From Smithella sp. (GTDB lineage: Bacteria > Desulfobacterota > Syntrophia > Syntrophales > Smithellaceae), in contig JAGPFC010000005.1 in NCBI GenBank assembly GCA_018056685.1, forward strand, positions 1 through 64,000: a DNA stretch of 64,000 bases. The letters are read 5' to 3'. The notes beneath the pieces are model-generated. The model had not been told where the DNA came from and did no database searches. It saw nothing but the letters and a program-made list of their open reading frames with translations. A program made the translations under genes and the position numbers. Shown here in pieces: positions 55,698 through 64,000 of this stretch (its first letter is position 1; every line of letters begins with the position of its first letter).

Positions 55698-56842
55698 TGA
55701 ATGAATTTATGGAGGCCTCAACGGCACTCAACAACAAGCATGTTGTCCAGTGGAAGCAACGCGGGAAGAAAGTTGTCGGTTACACCTGTTCTTATGTGCC
55801 CGATGAAATCTTTCACGCGGCGGGAATTCTGCCGTTCAGAATAAGAGGATTCGGAGCCACCGACACAACCATCGGTGACACCTATTTCGGTCCTTTCATT
55901 TGCAGCCTTCCGAAATGTATGCTGCAACTGGCCGGGGAAGGAAAATTTAATTTCCTGGATGGCGCGATCATCACACCCGGTTGTGATTCGATGCGGCGGC
56001 TCGATGAATGCTGGCGCAAAGCCGGTAACGATATTGCCAACGCCATCCCTCCTTTCTTTTTCCATTTCGGCGTCCCGCACAAGTACGCGGACTATACCAT
56101 CACGTGGTTTACGGAAGAAATCCGGCGTCTCATCAAAGCAGTCGAAGAACACTTTAAGGTTGAAATTACCGACGCAGATCTGAATGAATCCATTCATATA
56201 TATAATGAAAGCAGGACGCTGCTGGATCGTTTTGAAGAACTGCGCACAAGGGCCGCTCCCCCCTTCAGCGGAGAAGAGGCGCTGGCCGTTATCCTTGCCG
56301 GTACGACCATGCCCCGGGAAGAATACAACACGTTGCTGAAAAAGTTTATTGCCGAGGCAGAGAAAGCTCCCGGCCTTAATGATCGTGTACGTCTAATGCT
56401 CGTGGGCAGTGCCAATGATGACATTGGCTTGGTCCGCGTTATGGAAGGATCAAAAGCGCTTGTTGTGGCTGACAATCTGTGTTTCGGCTCGCGTTTCTAC
56501 ACCGACCAGGTCGGTGTAAACGGGGATCCGGTTTTTGAACTCTCCAAGCGGTACCTGGGACATAACGATTGTCCACGCATGTATGGTGATTATCGGCGAA
56601 GATTGAACATCCTGGAACAGAAGGTCAAAAAAGCTGCGATTGACGGTGTGATCATGCAGAACATCCGCTTCTGCGATCTTCATGGAGCTGAAAACGGGTT
56701 GTTTGAAAGAGATCTCGAAGCCAAGGGCATACCCTGTATGCGGCTGGAGCGGGAGTATGGACCTCTGGTGGAGACGGGCAGAATGAAAATGCGCGTCGAT
56801 GCGTTTATTGAAAGAATACAGCAAAGGAGGGCAAGCGCATGA
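55694..56842 (+). CDS. 2-hydroxyacyl-CoA dehydratase / BzdN-BcrC-like subunit
   Basis: A 382-aa member of the HgdB/BcrC family. Three conserved cysteines that bind the [4Fe-4S] cluster are visible: YTCSYVPDE (about 32), TPGCDSMRR (about 96) and NIRFCDLHGAE (about 320). The family ending GIPCMRLEREYG is present. It overlaps its neighbours on both sides by 4 bases. With the next three genes it gives the order small subunit, large subunit, ATPase, ATPase, as in bzdNOPQ. Substrate, aromatic or aliphatic CoA ester, cannot be told. Confidence 0.88.
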   Translation: MMNEFMEASTALNNKHVVQWKQRGKKVVGYTCSYVPDEIFHAAGILPFRIRGFGATDTTIGDTYFGPFICSLPKCMLQLAGEGKFNFLDGAIITPGCDSMRRLDECWRKAGNDIANAIPPFFFHFGVPHKYADYTITWFTEEIRRLIKAVEEHFKVEITDADLNESIHIYNESRTLLDRFEELRTRAAPPFSGEEALAVILAGTTMPREEYNTLLKKFIAEAEKAPGLNDRVRLMLVGSANDDIGLVRVMEGSKALVVADNLCFGSRFYTDQVGVNGDPVFELSKRYLGHNDCPRMYGDYRRRLNILEQKVKKAAIDGVIMQNIRFCDLHGAENGLFERDLEAKGIPCMRLEREYGPLVETGRMKMRVDAFIERIQQRRASA

Positions 56843-58245
56843 GAAAGGAAACCAAGGAATACAAATTCGACTGGATGCTGTGGACAACCTTTGCGGCAGC
56901 TGCCCGTCTGAAATCTGGAACCGAAAAAGAATATCGTGCCGCTTTAAATCACGTTCCAAGCTTCCAGGAGATCAGTGACGTGATCCTCAGAACAGGGGAA
57001 CCCGGACAGAAATTTCTCAATCTTTGCGCCAAATACATGGAGAATATTGTTTTCGCAAAAGAAAGGGGACGCAAGACGGCGGTCACAACCTTTTGTTTTT
57101 CTCCGCCCATTTTTTACGCCATGGATATCGTACCCGTCTGCCTGGAAGTTCTTTCCGTCATGATGACGTTTACCTATAAAAGAGGAACGGCGGAGTTTCT
57201 GGATTACTGCAACGAAGTCGGTTTTACAGAAACATCCTGTTCTTCCCAGCGCGGTTCCGTAGGCGGTTATCTGGCAGGCATCGGAACGGATATTGATATG
57301 TTTGTTACTGATACACCGGGTGTCTGCGATACCAATGCCAATGCCTTCTCTTTTGCGGCGGCTTATCTAAATAAACCGTTCTTTCAACTGGATATGCCGC
57401 CGGATCTCACAGGGAAGCGTTCCAATGAGTATCACCGGGATGATTTCAAGGCACTGATCCGCTTTCTGGAAGAACAAACGGGGAAAAAACTCGATTATGA
57501 GCGGCTGAAGGAATGCCTCCACGAACTTGCCCGTCAGGATGAAATCATTGCCGAACTGGAGGATCTGGCACGCATTGTACCCAGCCCCTTGCCTGTTTCT
57601 TATAATTTTTTGATTTACGCTTCACGATTCTTTTTTGCCGGGATGCCGGAATGTACCGGTGTTCTTGAATCCATGCTGAAAATTGCCCGGGCCAATGCCG
57701 CAAAGAATATATCCGGATTGAGTGGCGGTGATGAAAAACTGCGAGCTTTTTTCTGTTATATCGACCATTACGCACAAAACATGCAATTCTGGCAAATGCT
57801 CGATCACAACGGCATCTGCTATCAGGGCAACATTCTCAGCCACTTCTGGTCCTACACTGCGCCGCAAGTCGCTCAATATCATAAGGAAGAGGCGGCTTAT
57901 AAGATTAATACGGCCGATGAAAATGCAATGATAGACAGTCTGGCCATGGCCAACTCGCGCATGCCCATGATCAAATCCATTCGCGGGCCTTATGATGCCC
58001 CCAATATGTGGCTGGAAGACACCCTGGGTCTGGCAAAACTTTATAGCGCCGACCTGATTGTCTACAACGGTACACCGGGATGCCGCAATACCTGGGGAAT
58101 GGTAAAGCTCCTGGCCAGAGATACGGAGAAGGCCGGTTACCCCACGTACATTATGTATTCGGACGCCTTTGATGAACGCGTTCAGTCATGGGAAACGACA
58201 GAAGAACGATTTATGGAATTTCTTAAGGTAAGGAGGCTAGTATAA
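56839..58245 (+). CDS. 2-hydroxyacyl-CoA dehydratase / BzdO-BcrB-like subunit
   Basis: A 468-aa member of the larger subunit type (HgdA/BcrB). Cys residues in the expected places are TTFCFSPPIFYAMDIVP, DTPGVCDTN and NGTPGCRNTWG, near the C-terminus the LLARDTEKAGYPT block. Length fits BzdO (about 450). Start overlaps the preceding stop and its own TAA overlaps the next ATG, so the four genes are translationally coupled. Confidence 0.87.
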   Translation: MRKETKEYKFDWMLWTTFAAAARLKSGTEKEYRAALNHVPSFQEISDVILRTGEPGQKFLNLCAKYMENIVFAKERGRKTAVTTFCFSPPIFYAMDIVPVCLEVLSVMMTFTYKRGTAEFLDYCNEVGFTETSCSSQRGSVGGYLAGIGTDIDMFVTDTPGVCDTNANAFSFAAAYLNKPFFQLDMPPDLTGKRSNEYHRDDFKALIRFLEEQTGKKLDYERLKECLHELARQDEIIAELEDLARIVPSPLPVSYNFLIYASRFFFAGMPECTGVLESMLKIARANAAKNISGLSGGDEKLRAFFCYIDHYAQNMQFWQMLDHNGICYQGNILSHFWSYTAPQVAQYHKEEAAYKINTADENAMIDSLAMANSRMPMIKSIRGPYDAPNMWLEDTLGLAKLYSADLIVYNGTPGCRNTWGMVKLLARDTEKAGYPTYIMYSDAFDERVQSWETTEERFMEFLKVRRLV

Positions 58246-59036
58246 TGTTTGCAGCGGGATGCGATATTGGTTCGTTAACATCCAAGGCCGTCATCATGAA
58301 GGACGGCAAGATCATAGAGTCGGTTATCATAAAATCAAAAGCACGACCTTGGGAGTCGGCTGATGAGGTTATGAATATTGTCCTGTCACGGGCCGGCCTG
58401 ACCATGAAGGATATACCCTGCTGCGTGGGTACCGGTTATGGACGTGATAAGATACCTTTTGTCCATGAAGCTGTTTCAGAAATAGCCTGTCACGGCAAAG
58501 GAGCCCGCTGGCTGGTTCCAACGGTAAGAACGGTCATCGATATCGGCGGTCAGGATTGCAAAGCTCTGCGACTGGATGACCAGGGGAACATGGTCAAATT
58601 TATCACCAATGACAAATGCGCTTCCGGAACGGGTCGATTTCTCGAAGTCATGGCGAAAGTGATGCATCTCAACCTCGACGAACTGGGAGAAATGTCCACG
58701 CGCTCCAAACAACCCATCACCCTGGCTTCCGCGTGTACGGTGTGGGCGCAGGCGGATGTAATCCAGCATTTGAACGACAAGGTCTCCATTGAAGATATCG
58801 CCGCCGGTGTCAATAATGCCATGGCCAGTCGCATGTCCATTCTGGCCAACAACATCGGCTTGGAGAGGGATGTCTGCATGACGGGCGGCGTAGCCAAAAA
58901 TGACGGTGTTGTGAATGCCTTGGAAAAGCAACTGGGGATACGGATCAAGAGAATACGCCGCGAGGATCCGCAGATTGCCGGGGCCATCGGCGCTGCGCTC
59001 TTTGCCGCAGAAAAAGCAAAAGGAGGTGCCAGATGA
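58245..59036 (+). CDS. BadF/BadG/HgdC-type ATPase activator 1
   Basis: A 263-aa ATPase of the ASKHA fold. CDIGSLTSKAVIM (phosphate 1), DIGGQDCKALRLD (phosphate 2) and MTGGVAKNDGVV (adenosine) are present. The two cysteines that hold the inter-subunit [4Fe-4S] cluster are in NDKCASGTGRF and SACTVWAQA. ATP-driven electron transfer to the dehydratase/reductase is the known role. Overlaps the next gene by 4 bases. Confidence 0.92.
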   Translation: MFAAGCDIGSLTSKAVIMKDGKIIESVIIKSKARPWESADEVMNIVLSRAGLTMKDIPCCVGTGYGRDKIPFVHEAVSEIACHGKGARWLVPTVRTVIDIGGQDCKALRLDDQGNMVKFITNDKCASGTGRFLEVMAKVMHLNLDELGEMSTRSKQPITLASACTVWAQADVIQHLNDKVSIEDIAAGVNNAMASRMSILANNIGLERDVCMTGGVAKNDGVVNALEKQLGIRIKRIRREDPQIAGAIGAALFAAEKAKGGAR

Positions 59037-59818
59037 TTACAGCAGGATGTGATATCGGATCTCTTACAGCCAAAGCCGTTATCTTGAAGGAGGGGAAGAT
59101 CCTGGCCTCGGAAGTCATCCTTGCTTCGGCACAACCGGAAAAATCGGCAACGGATGTCATGAAACGCGCTTTGGAAAAAGCGGGAATAAAAATGGAAGAC
59201 ATCCAATACTGCGTGGGCACCGGCTACGGCCGCAAACATATTCCTTTTATGAATTCCGAAGAATCTGAAATAGCCTGCCATGCGAGAGGTGCCGTCTGGC
59301 AGGTGCCGACAGCGCGAACGGTGGTGGATATCGGCGGCCAGGACGCCAAGGCCATCCGGGTGGACGAAAAGGGTAATGTGGAACGTTATGTCTATAACGA
59401 TAAGTGTGCTTCCGGTACGGGTAGGTTCCTAGAGATTATTGCCGATTCCCTGGATATCAAACTGGACGATATGGGTTCCATCTCTGAAAAGGCAACGGAA
59501 AAACTCACGCTGTCCAATCAATGCGTGGTTTTTGCGGAAACGGAAATTATTTCTCTGGTAAATGACGGGAAGGAGATTGCCGATATCGTCCATGCCCTTC
59601 ATCAGGCTGTTGCCAACCGGGCGGCATCACTGGCCAGAAGCATTCTGGTGGAATCCGATGCTGTGATGACGGGTGGTGTGGCGAAAAACTGCGGCATGTT
59701 CGGAGCACTGGAGAGGGCTCTAGGTGTGAAACTGCACAAAGTGGAGTATCCGCAGATCAATGGCGCACTGGGTGCGGCTCTTTTTGCCGCCGATAAGGTT
59801 AACGGAACAGGACGGTAA
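59033..59818 (+). CDS. BadF/BadG/HgdC-type ATPase activator 2
   Basis: A 261-aa paralogue of the preceding ATPase with the same motifs: CDIGSLTAKAVIL, DIGGQDAKAIRVD, NDKCASGTGRF, NQCVVFAETE and MTGGVAKNCGMF. Presence of two different ATPases is the arrangement of class I benzoyl-CoA reductases (BzdP/BzdQ, BcrA/BcrD), whereas dehydratases need only one homodimeric activator. Confidence 0.92.
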   Translation: MITAGCDIGSLTAKAVILKEGKILASEVILASAQPEKSATDVMKRALEKAGIKMEDIQYCVGTGYGRKHIPFMNSEESEIACHARGAVWQVPTARTVVDIGGQDAKAIRVDEKGNVERYVYNDKCASGTGRFLEIIADSLDIKLDDMGSISEKATEKLTLSNQCVVFAETEIISLVNDGKEIADIVHALHQAVANRAASLARSILVESDAVMTGGVAKNCGMFGALERALGVKLHKVEYPQINGALGAALFAADKVNGTGR

Positions 59819-59833
59819 GGAATGTAGAGAACG

Positions 59834-60568
59834 ATGGAGCTTTTTACAGATACCTTCGCTGACATTAAAAAGTATATCCAGGGGAAAGACTGCCGGTTCC
59901 TGGTTGCAGCGGAACAAAAAAATCTCTGGCCTTCAGGCCGGGGAAGAAATGTTGTTCTATCGGATGAAATGGGGGTGGAACTGGGAAATCCACGGATGAA
60001 TTCCGTTTCCTGTCTGATCTGGACGCAGAAAAACGATCTTGTGCATGACGGGAAGGTAAGCCTGATCGGGCCGGATATCAGGGAAAGCAGCGGTAAAAGT
60101 CTGCCTTTCGGTAAGGTTGTTCTTGTCCAGGTCAGCGGATTTGATGAAGAGACCACCTATGACAAATATAAAGAAATGGAATCCGTAAGATATTCTCTCG
60201 ATCTCAAGGGATACATGATCAGGGCGGTATCCCAATATCAGAGAGAATGGAGCCGGATCAGCAAGGAGGCTGTGAAAAATCGTTTTTCCTTTGAGATTCT
60301 GGCTTCCGCCTTGCGGAAAGAATACCTGAAAAAGGATTACATTCATGCCGTTGAGTTTCTTTTTGTGACATCGAGTGCCGAAGATGTCGGCGAGCTGCAG
60401 GACGTCACAAAAAATGTCGGCCGGGCCATCAGCGCACTCAACAAGATGTTGAGTGAAATCGATCCAGATTGTGACGAGTGTGAATATAATGATGTTTGTG
60501 ATGAAGTCGACGAACTCAAAAAAATGAAAAAAAACAGGGATGAGAAAAGGATGAATGCCAATGGATAA
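59834..60568 (+). CDS. Protein resembling a domain of acetyl-CoA synthase (AcsB/CdhC-like)
   Basis: A 244-aa soluble protein. The central part (LIGPDIRESSGKSLPFGKVV, EMESVRYSLDLKGYMIRAVS, REWSRISKEAV) recalls the middle domain of the acetyl-CoA synthase beta subunit from memory. The full A-cluster domain is not present. Near the end lies a Cys cluster, DCDECEYNDVCDEVDELK (CX2CX4C), that may bind metal. The adjacent CooC-like ATPase, overlapping by 14 bases, supports a link to nickel or CODH/ACS chemistry. Family assignment is tentative. No CODH or corrinoid protein gene is in the window. Confidence 0.55.
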   Translation: MELFTDTFADIKKYIQGKDCRFLVAAEQKNLWPSGRGRNVVLSDEMGVELGNPRMNSVSCLIWTQKNDLVHDGKVSLIGPDIRESSGKSLPFGKVVLVQVSGFDEETTYDKYKEMESVRYSLDLKGYMIRAVSQYQREWSRISKEAVKNRFSFEILASALRKEYLKKDYIHAVEFLFVTSSAEDVGELQDVTKNVGRAISALNKMLSEIDPDCDECEYNDVCDEVDELKKMKKNRDEKRMNANG

Positions 60569-61328
60569 AAAACCAAAGACAATCGCTTTATGCGGAAAAG
60601 GCGGCGTGGGGAAAACATCGGTGTCTGCGCTGATGGTCAAGAATCTTGCTCAACGGAAAGATCTCAGGGTGCTGGCCATCGATGCCGATCCGGCGGTGGG
60701 CCTTTGCACGGCGCTGGGCATACAGATTAAAAAAACGGTTGATGATATCCGGAATGATTTAATCAACTCGATTAAAAAGGGAGAAGGCCAGGATAAAACA
60801 GCAACATTGAAAATGCTCGATTACGAGCTTTTCGACGCCCTGACCGAATCCAACAATCTGGCGCTGCTGGCCATCGGCAGGCCGGAATCCGAAGGCTGCT
60901 TCTGTAAAGTCAATTCTCTCTTAAAGGATATCATTCATGATCTGGCAAAAAATTTCGACGTGGTGCTTATTGACGGAGAAGCGGGTGTTGAACAGATTAA
61001 CAGAAGGGTGATGAAAACAGTCGATCATCTCATTATAATCTCCGACACGTCCGCCAAGGGGGTGAACGTCGCCAACACCATCAAGCATTTGGCCCAGGAC
61101 AATAAGGCCGTGGATTATAAAAGCATGGGAATGATTTTAAACCGCGTCAGAAATGACAGAGAGGTTGACGACATTCGGAAGAACGCCCCCTTGAATATTC
61201 TGGGCTGGCTGCCGGAAGACGACCTGATCAGGGAATTCGATTTTCAAGGCCGGTCATTTATCAATTTCCCTGATGAGGCAACGGCCTGTCATACCGTAAA
61301 ACAGATTATTCTGGATTTGCAGATTTGA
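60555..61328 (+). CDS. CooC/AcsF-like nickel-insertion ATPase
   Basis: A 257-aa MinD/ParA-type ATPase. The deviant Walker A is CGKGGVGKTS (about 13-22), the second element VLIDGEAGVEQINRR and the third VLAIDADPAVGL. The CxC motif EGCFCKVN (about 115) is diagnostic of CooC, where it binds Ni or Zn at the dimer interface. CooC and AcsF load nickel into CODH and ACS. ATG 60561 is an alternative start. Coupled to the AcsB-like gene by overlap. Confidence 0.85.
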   Translation: MPMDKKPKTIALCGKGGVGKTSVSALMVKNLAQRKDLRVLAIDADPAVGLCTALGIQIKKTVDDIRNDLINSIKKGEGQDKTATLKMLDYELFDALTESNNLALLAIGRPESEGCFCKVNSLLKDIIHDLAKNFDVVLIDGEAGVEQINRRVMKTVDHLIIISDTSAKGVNVANTIKHLAQDNKAVDYKSMGMILNRVRNDREVDDIRKNAPLNILGWLPEDDLIREFDFQGRSFINFPDEATACHTVKQIILDLQI

Positions 61329-61357
61329 TTCTCTAAGCATGATGGGGAGAAATGAAT

Positions 61358-62494
61358 ATGGCGAATGCGAGTAAAGCGACAAAGATTTTTAAAGAGCTCT
61401 TGGAAAGTCCACAAAACCGTTTGGTTGAACAGGCTGTTCAGGACGGACGAATCCCCATCGCTTATTCCTGCTCTTATGTTCCGGAAGCCCTGCTCATGGC
61501 GGATAAACTTTTTCCGGTGCGTCTGCATGCGCCCGGTATAGCAGGTACCGAAATAGCGGATAATTATCTTTCCAGTCTGGTTTGCTCTTATACCCGCAGC
61601 CTGCTGGAATTTGCCATGGACGAACGCTTCGATCAAATCAAAGGGTGGATATTCGTACCTGCCTGCATTCATATGCAGCGGCTTTATGACAATCTGGCGT
61701 ATTTGAAGCCTCCAGCTTTCAATCACATACTGGATGTGCCGCGCAAAGTGAATGATGATACACTGGAATGGATGGCCGATGAATTGAAAATCCTGGCCGA
61801 TAAGCTTGCCGCTCACTTCGGCGCGGACATGAGTGATTCATCCATAAAAAAAGCCATGCAGGATTGGAATGATTTTGCCACTGCTGTCCGGTCCATCGGC
61901 GAGCTGCGCAAGCAACCAAATCCTCCCGTAACCGGCACCGAATTCCATCAAATGGTGATGGCGGCACTGGCCTCTCCCAAGGACCTCATCTTACCTATTA
62001 TCCGGGATTTTCAAAGGGAACTCAACGAGCGTGAAGGCATAAAAAAATACCGGGCTCGCCTGATGGTTGTCGGCGGTCATCTGCATGATCCGGACTTTAT
62101 CAGGCTTATCGAATCACAGGGCGGATTGGTAGTGGCCGACCGTTTCTGTACCGGTACCATTCCGGGATTCCAAAACATAGTTATCAATGGCGGAAATCCC
62201 TACAAAGCTCTCGCCGAATATACTTTTTCCAGGACGCTCTGTCCCCGCATGATGGAAGAATTCGATCGGCGGCTTAAAACGATTGTTGAAAGCGTCAGGG
62301 AATACAAGGTGGATGGTGTGGTGATCGAAATTATTAAATTCTGTGACCTGTGGGGCGTTGATGCCATGCCGCTGGTGACGGCGTTGCGTGAGCAGGGCAT
62401 ACCGGTGCTGAAACTGGAGCGTGAGTACCGCCTTGGGGCGGAAGGTCAACTGCGCACGAGAGTTCAGGCTTTTATCGAGAGCATGGGTAAATAA
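61358..62494 (+). CDS. Second HgdB/BcrC-type subunit
   Basis: About 378 aa, paralogue of the 55694 protein: YSCSYVPEALLMADKLFP, VPACIHMQRLYD and IKFCDLWGVDA give the three cluster cysteines; the ending GIPVLKLEREYRLG is also the same. ATG 61358 is preferred because GGGGAGA lies 8 bases ahead; 61352 is possible. It makes a pair with the next gene, giving two heterodimer sets in one operon. Confidence 0.87.
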   Translation: MANASKATKIFKELLESPQNRLVEQAVQDGRIPIAYSCSYVPEALLMADKLFPVRLHAPGIAGTEIADNYLSSLVCSYTRSLLEFAMDERFDQIKGWIFVPACIHMQRLYDNLAYLKPPAFNHILDVPRKVNDDTLEWMADELKILADKLAAHFGADMSDSSIKKAMQDWNDFATAVRSIGELRKQPNPPVTGTEFHQMVMAALASPKDLILPIIRDFQRELNEREGIKKYRARLMVVGGHLHDPDFIRLIESQGGLVVADRFCTGTIPGFQNIVINGGNPYKALAEYTFSRTLCPRMMEEFDRRLKTIVESVREYKVDGVVIEIIKFCDLWGVDAMPLVTALREQGIPVLKLEREYRLGAEGQLRTRVQAFIESMGK

Positions 62495-62514
62495 TCCATA
62501 GATAAGGAGGCTGC

Positions 62515-64000
62515 ATGAAACTCAACACGGTGATTGACAATGCCAAATCCCGGATGACGGATCTGCCGAATTTCATGAAGCAGTTCTTGCGAAACTCCTG
62601 GGTTGGATATTTTTTCCGCAGGCCGAATCCACGTGATGCCATGATTTATACAAAGTTCTGTATGATGAACTGGGCGGCTATTTTGTACTGGATCGGACAG
62701 TCTATTGTTAAACTGGGTCCCTTGGGATTCGCCCGTGCCCTGATCAACAATCCCTGGATATTGATTTTACTTCGGGTCAATGGCGTATCCAATCGTTTGA
62801 CCCGCGGCCGTACCGGTATGTATCACGATTCCATCTGCCTGATTGTGCATACCATTTGTCTGGGTGTTATCGATCAACTGCGCCAGATGTTATTTGATCC
62901 TGAGCGGCTGGTGATTTTCGAAGATCTCGTTCCCTATGATATTGGAAGGGCCATGGACTTGAAATGTTACCTGCTCGAACTTATGGGTATCGTTTTGCCT
63001 ATTCTTTATTCTGATGCGTCTTTACCCTATATTGATGAAGCGGAAAACTCGGGTATGAATCCGGATGCCTGCAGTCTGCCCAAGGCTACAGTCGGCATGG
63101 TAATCAAAGGGCATATGCCCAAAGGCGTGGCCATGGTCAGTTCCAATATGCCCTGCGATGCCGGCGCTGCTTCCTATGCCTACATTCAGCGGGCGTATAA
63201 TATTCCTACCTACCGCGTTGATGTCCCGTATCATTTTTATAATGAACGGGCGGAGAAACTTTTTGCCAAAGACGTTGACAACATGATTCACTGGCTGGAA
63301 GAGCATACGCCCGGCCGCATGGACTGGGATCGGATGCGCGAAATCTGCGAGGGGCGGAACCGGATGCTGGAGATGGAGACCGAACTGTGGGAAATGATCA
63401 GAGTCAAGCCTGCGCCCCTGGCCTGTGAGGCCATATGGCTCAGCCACATCTGGCATTTCAATGTTTCAGCCGGTTATCCACGGTCGATCAAGTTATATGA
63501 AAAACTCGTTAAAATGGCGCGAAAAAATTATGAGAAAAAAATTCCCGCTACAAAAAACGAAAGGTACCGGGCGGTGCTCTGGAATCCTCCTTTTCTGCAT
63601 TTCACCGATATATTCAACTGGGCTGAACGCACCTACGGCGTGATTCTCATCAACGACAGCATGACCTACAATCATCATGGTCCTATCGACACCTCATCGC
63701 GTGAAACCATGATCAGAGACTGGGGCCGTACGGTCATGCAGGGCCCCATGGTGCGCCACACCCGCGGACCGGCGGAAAACTATCTCGATGATATTTTCCG
63801 CATGGTTGAACAGTTTCAGCTGGACATGGTTTGGGTTGCGAATCACGTCGGGTGCAAGGGCGGTCAGGCCATGAATGGCATTCTTCGTGAACAGTGCCGC
63901 GCGAAGGGCATTCCTCTGCTGCTTCTCGATTATGATCTTTCCGATCCGAGAATTGTGTCGCACGACAATATGATGCGACAGGTGGAATTTTTTATGGAAA
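62515..64000 (+). CDS. Second HgdA/BcrB-type subunit (continues beyond window)
   Basis: Open frame of at least 495 codons from ATG 62515, with AAGGAGG 7 bases ahead, running off the right edge. The dehydratase fold is indicated by FEDLVPYDIGRAMDLKCYLLE, SNMPCDAGAASYAYIQRA, WNPPFLHFTDIFNWAERTYG and NHVGCKGGQAMNG. It is longer than the 468-aa first large subunit. The missing C-terminus prevents class assignment. Confidence 0.85.
   Translation, partial: MKLNTVIDNAKSRMTDLPNFMKQFLRNSWVGYFFRRPNPRDAMIYTKFCMMNWAAILYWIGQSIVKLGPLGFARALINNPWILILLRVNGVSNRLTRGRTGMYHDSICLIVHTICLGVIDQLRQMLFDPERLVIFEDLVPYDIGRAMDLKCYLLELMGIVLPILYSDASLPYIDEAENSGMNPDACSLPKATVGMVIKGHMPKGVAMVSSNMPCDAGAASYAYIQRAYNIPTYRVDVPYHFYNERAEKLFAKDVDNMIHWLEEHTPGRMDWDRMREICEGRNRMLEMETELWEMIRVKPAPLACEAIWLSHIWHFNVSAGYPRSIKLYEKLVKMARKNYEKKIPATKNERYRAVLWNPPFLHFTDIFNWAERTYGVILINDSMTYNHHGPIDTSSRETMIRDWGRTVMQGPMVRHTRGPAENYLDDIFRMVEQFQLDMVWVANHVGCKGGQAMNGILREQCRAKGIPLLLLDYDLSDPRIVSHDNMMRQVEFFME

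Noticed and set aside
59834..60568. A complete acetyl-CoA synthase
   Set aside because: At 244 aa it lacks the length and the full Cys set of the A-cluster; only a partial resemblance remains.

Overview
The window looks like a chromosomal segment of a strictly anaerobic, syntrophic-type deltaproteobacterium (Desulfobacterota, most like Syntrophales such as Smithella or Syntrophus). This is an inference from gene content: HgdB/Bcr-type 2-hydroxyacyl-CoA dehydratase or aryl-CoA reductase subunits, several acyl-CoA dehydrogenases, a CooC-like ATPase, a NIL-ferredoxin and sigma-54 regulation. There is no rRNA or other marker to fix the genus. I recognised no tRNA, rRNA or CRISPR array.

Layout. 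0-0.13 kb: right end of an IS3-family element. 0.17-5.7 kb: a histidine kinase and NtrC-type activator followed by a module of exported proteins (two small Gly/Thr-rich secreted peptides, an OB-like protein, an outer-membrane barrel, a DUF2202 ferritin-like protein). Two good -24/-12 promoters and a shared TGCA-N5-TGCA box tie it together. 5.9-11.6 kb: di-haem cytochrome c peroxidase and an RND efflux adaptor/pump pair. 11.6-25 kb: an accessory, defence-type island with an AAA/DUF4143 ATPase, a SEC-C protein, a large Eco57I-like N6-adenine methylase, an AbiE toxin-antitoxin pair and a PLD-SNF2 helicase. It is littered with REP-like palindromes carrying a GTAGGG foot, two RAYT (REP-associated Y1 transposase) genes and two decayed copies of the methylase 3' end. 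25-49 kb: mostly housekeeping (two Dpp-like permeases, TatD, QueC-QueE-QueD, Pcm, an NlpD-like lipoprotein, radical SAM proteins, thiolase, acyl-CoA dehydrogenase, DUF721, TrmN6-like, DUF1015, RNase III, Era, Der).

49.6-64 kb: the most interesting part, one tightly packed plus-strand operon that runs off the window. A TetR-family regulator with an operator over its own promoter is followed by two acyl-CoA dehydrogenases, three tandem related all-helical proteins of unknown family, two dehydratase/reductase subunits and two BadF/HgdC ATPases in the order of the bzdNOPQ class I benzoyl-CoA reductase. Then come a protein resembling a stand-alone domain of acetyl-CoA synthase (AcsB/CdhC), a CooC-like nickel-insertion ATPase with a CxC motif, and a second pair of dehydratase subunits. 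Together these suggest an ATP-driven, low-potential CoA-ester reductase or dehydratase system. Its possible Ni-linked maturation partner and unknown helical subunits do not match any described operon I know.
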